A DNA stretch of 64,000 bases from Gadus chalcogrammus (Eukaryota > Chordata > Actinopteri > Gadiformes > Gadidae): positions 16,461,965 to 16,525,964 of the forward strand of contig NC_079431.1 of NCBI RefSeq assembly GCF_026213295.1, in the 5' to 3' direction. The position numbers and the translations under genes are program-made. Numbering within the stretch: position 1 is the first letter of the stretch; the number at the start of each line of letters is the position of its first letter. This document shows, piece by piece, positions 62,681 to 64,000 of this stretch. Below the pieces are notes generated by a model, which had not been told where the DNA came from, ran no database searches, and saw only the letters and a list, made by a program, of their open reading frames with translations.

Positions 62681-62827
62681 GTTTGAATGAAACGGAAGTG
62701 AGTTTGAATGAAACGGAAGTGAGTTTGAATGAAACGAAAGTGAGTTTGAATGAAACGGAAGTTAGTTTGGATGAAACGGAAGTGAGTTTGAATGAAACGG
62801 ACGTGAGTTTGAATGAAACAGAAGTGA
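62681..62827 (+). repeat. 21-bp satellite array (B), 7 units
   Basis: The unit is GTTTGAATGAAACGGAAGTG plus A, seven times in exact 21-bp register. Because 21 is a multiple of three, a frame of LNETEVS repeats stays open, but it has no wider coding context. Confidence 0.97.
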
Positions 62828-62995
62828 GTTTGATTCCTCGGTTCCTGATGGGGTGGGCTGCCTGTCAATCATAGTGGCACTGGCCCACATTGGTCCCTAT
62901 GCGGCGCCGTGCCCGCCGCCTATATTATCTAGTGGGTTTGCTGCTTTGAAAGTAAAGCTAGCACCACCAACTCAAGAGTAACAAGGAAAAATTAA

Positions 62996-63630
62996 CCACT
63001 TAGTGTTCGGGCCATTTTTGGCAATTTTTTTGTTTTTGCACTGCGCCTACTCTAGAGAGCACTGCTCCTTCATAGTATGACCTCTAATCACATGCTTGGT
63101 CTCTTTGGAAATCTGATAACCTGTAGAATTTTATAACATTATCAGAATAACTGTATCATATACTCTCACAGTGCTGGGAAGTCTATAATATTAGAGTATA
63201 GTAGTATGCCTTGTAGTATGCTTTGTATAAGATGGCTTGTGCATATACACAATGTAATTACACTAAAATAATATTGATATTCGATTTCTGCAGACTCTTA
63301 TGAACATTTCAAGACCCAACATGAAGTATCAACTCATTGCTAAGGATATCCAAAACGACGATAAAGTTAGAATGCACCAAGGGAGGAGGAAGGTGAGGGG
63401 GTCTATTTTGACCTAAGACACTAGGATATTTTTGATCTATATTCGCCAAAAATATCTATTCCACCATATGGTTGACATTGGATGACATTCCTGAGATTCT
63501 AAGCTTTCAAACGGTGTATGACATGGCTATAACACTCAACTGTATGATGCCGAAAATTGACCCAGCATGTTGGGGGGAAGGGCTGGTGTAACGAAAAATT
63601 GCCCGCCGGCGGGATTTGACCATAAAGTGC
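62996..63630. mobile_element. piggyBac-like non-autonomous element (MITE), 635 bp
   Basis: TTAA occurs at 62992-62995 and at 63631-63634. Inside, the left end CCACTTAGTGTTCGGGCC and the inverted right end GCACTTTATGGTCAAATC share a CACTT-TG-TC core. TTAA duplication and the CACTTAGTGTTCGGG start fit piggyBac-type MITEs that are common in teleosts. There is no transposase. The inverted-repeat match is imperfect, so the family call is moderate. Confidence 0.55.
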
Positions 63631-63747
63631 TTAAATCAAGCAGGAGAAACAACCGTGGCAAAAAGATGTCAGTGGTATTTCTTCTTATTTACTTTATTTT
63701 CCACGGTCACTTTTTGTTTGTGGAGGTAAATGATAATGAGGAAACCC

Positions 63748-63850
63748 TTCCGTTTCATTCAAACTCACTTCCGTTTCATTCAAACTCACTTCCGTTTCAT
63801 TCAAACTCTCCCGTTTCATTCAAACTCACTTCCGTTTCATTCAAACTCTC
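63748..63850 (-). repeat. 21-bp satellite array (B'), 5 units, inverted copy of B
   Basis: TTCCGTTTCATTCAAACTCA plus C in about five units (one shortened to 19 bp). It is the reverse complement of the array at 62681-62827. Confidence 0.97.
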
Positions 63851-64000
63851 TTACACATACTACTATACTCTCTTAAATACACTACTATACTCTCTTACAT
63901 ACACTACTATACTCTCTTACACATACTACTATACTCTCTTACATACACTACTATACTCTCTTACACATACTACTATACTCTCTTACATACACTACTATAC
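63851..64000. repeat. 22-bp satellite array (A'), same orientation as A, runs off the window
   Basis: TTACATACACTACTATACTC plus TC units in exact 22-bp steps: six full units from 63851, plus a partial one cut by the window end. It matches the array at 62477-62652 in direct orientation. Confidence 0.97.

Noticed and set aside
62620..62874. Heptad-like repeat protein (LNETEVS repeats and the antisense IQTHFRF repeats)
   Set aside because: The 21-bp satellite is a multiple of three and so stays open in frame. No start context, promoter or homologous protein.

Overview
The window is vertebrate nuclear DNA, almost certainly from a bony fish. It holds one recognisable protein gene, an intact four-exon insulin-like growth factor binding protein 5 gene (igfbp5, + strand, coding 41145-51200). 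The rest is non-coding DNA full of microsatellites, minisatellites and decayed transposons of types common in teleosts (hAT-like and piggyBac-like MITEs, a tRNA-derived SINE, an L2/CR1-type LINE tail). By adding array lengths, about 3 kb of the 64 kb is simple-sequence repeat, with many (CA/TG)n tracts over 100 bp. Such density is reported for codfishes, but the species is not determined here.

Layout. 1-40 kb is a long upstream intergenic region with no convincing coding exon. It holds long (TC)n at 1.96 kb, a LINE tail nested in a DNA transposon (3.2-4.8 kb), a compound (GA)(CAGA)(GAAA) array (6.4-6.7 kb), an hAT-like MITE with target-site duplication (8.03-8.68 kb), a 63-bp tandem duplication (11.6 kb), a decayed minisatellite of about 43 bp (12.2-12.7 kb), long CA/TG arrays, a minus-strand tRNA-SINE (30.3-30.5 kb), an hAT-like MITE (36.1-36.4 kb) and a CA/TG inverted pair (38.9-39.1 kb). 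High-complexity unique blocks lie between them, consistent with a regulatory landscape, but conservation could not be tested.

40.7-55.1 kb is igfbp5: a TATA-like promoter (about 40675), a 5' leader with four upstream ATGs, exon 1 (41145-41478), an intron of 8.5 kb, exon 2 (50011-50219), exon 3 (50640-50759), exon 4 (51057-51200), and a probable long 3' UTR ending at AATAAA 55058-55063. All introns are GT-AG. The predicted 268-residue protein has a signal peptide, a 12-cysteine N-terminal IGFBP domain, a variable linker and a 6-cysteine thyroglobulin type-1 domain with the basic heparin/nuclear-localisation stretch.

55.1-64 kb is downstream intergenic DNA: a short telomere-like repeat, a polypyrimidine domain of about 1 kb, dense CA/TG arrays, a 60-bp tandem repeat and, at the right edge, a layered structure of 22-bp and inverted 21-bp satellites around a piggyBac-like MITE. 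igfbp2, the usual tail-to-tail neighbour of IGFBP5 in vertebrates, was not seen.
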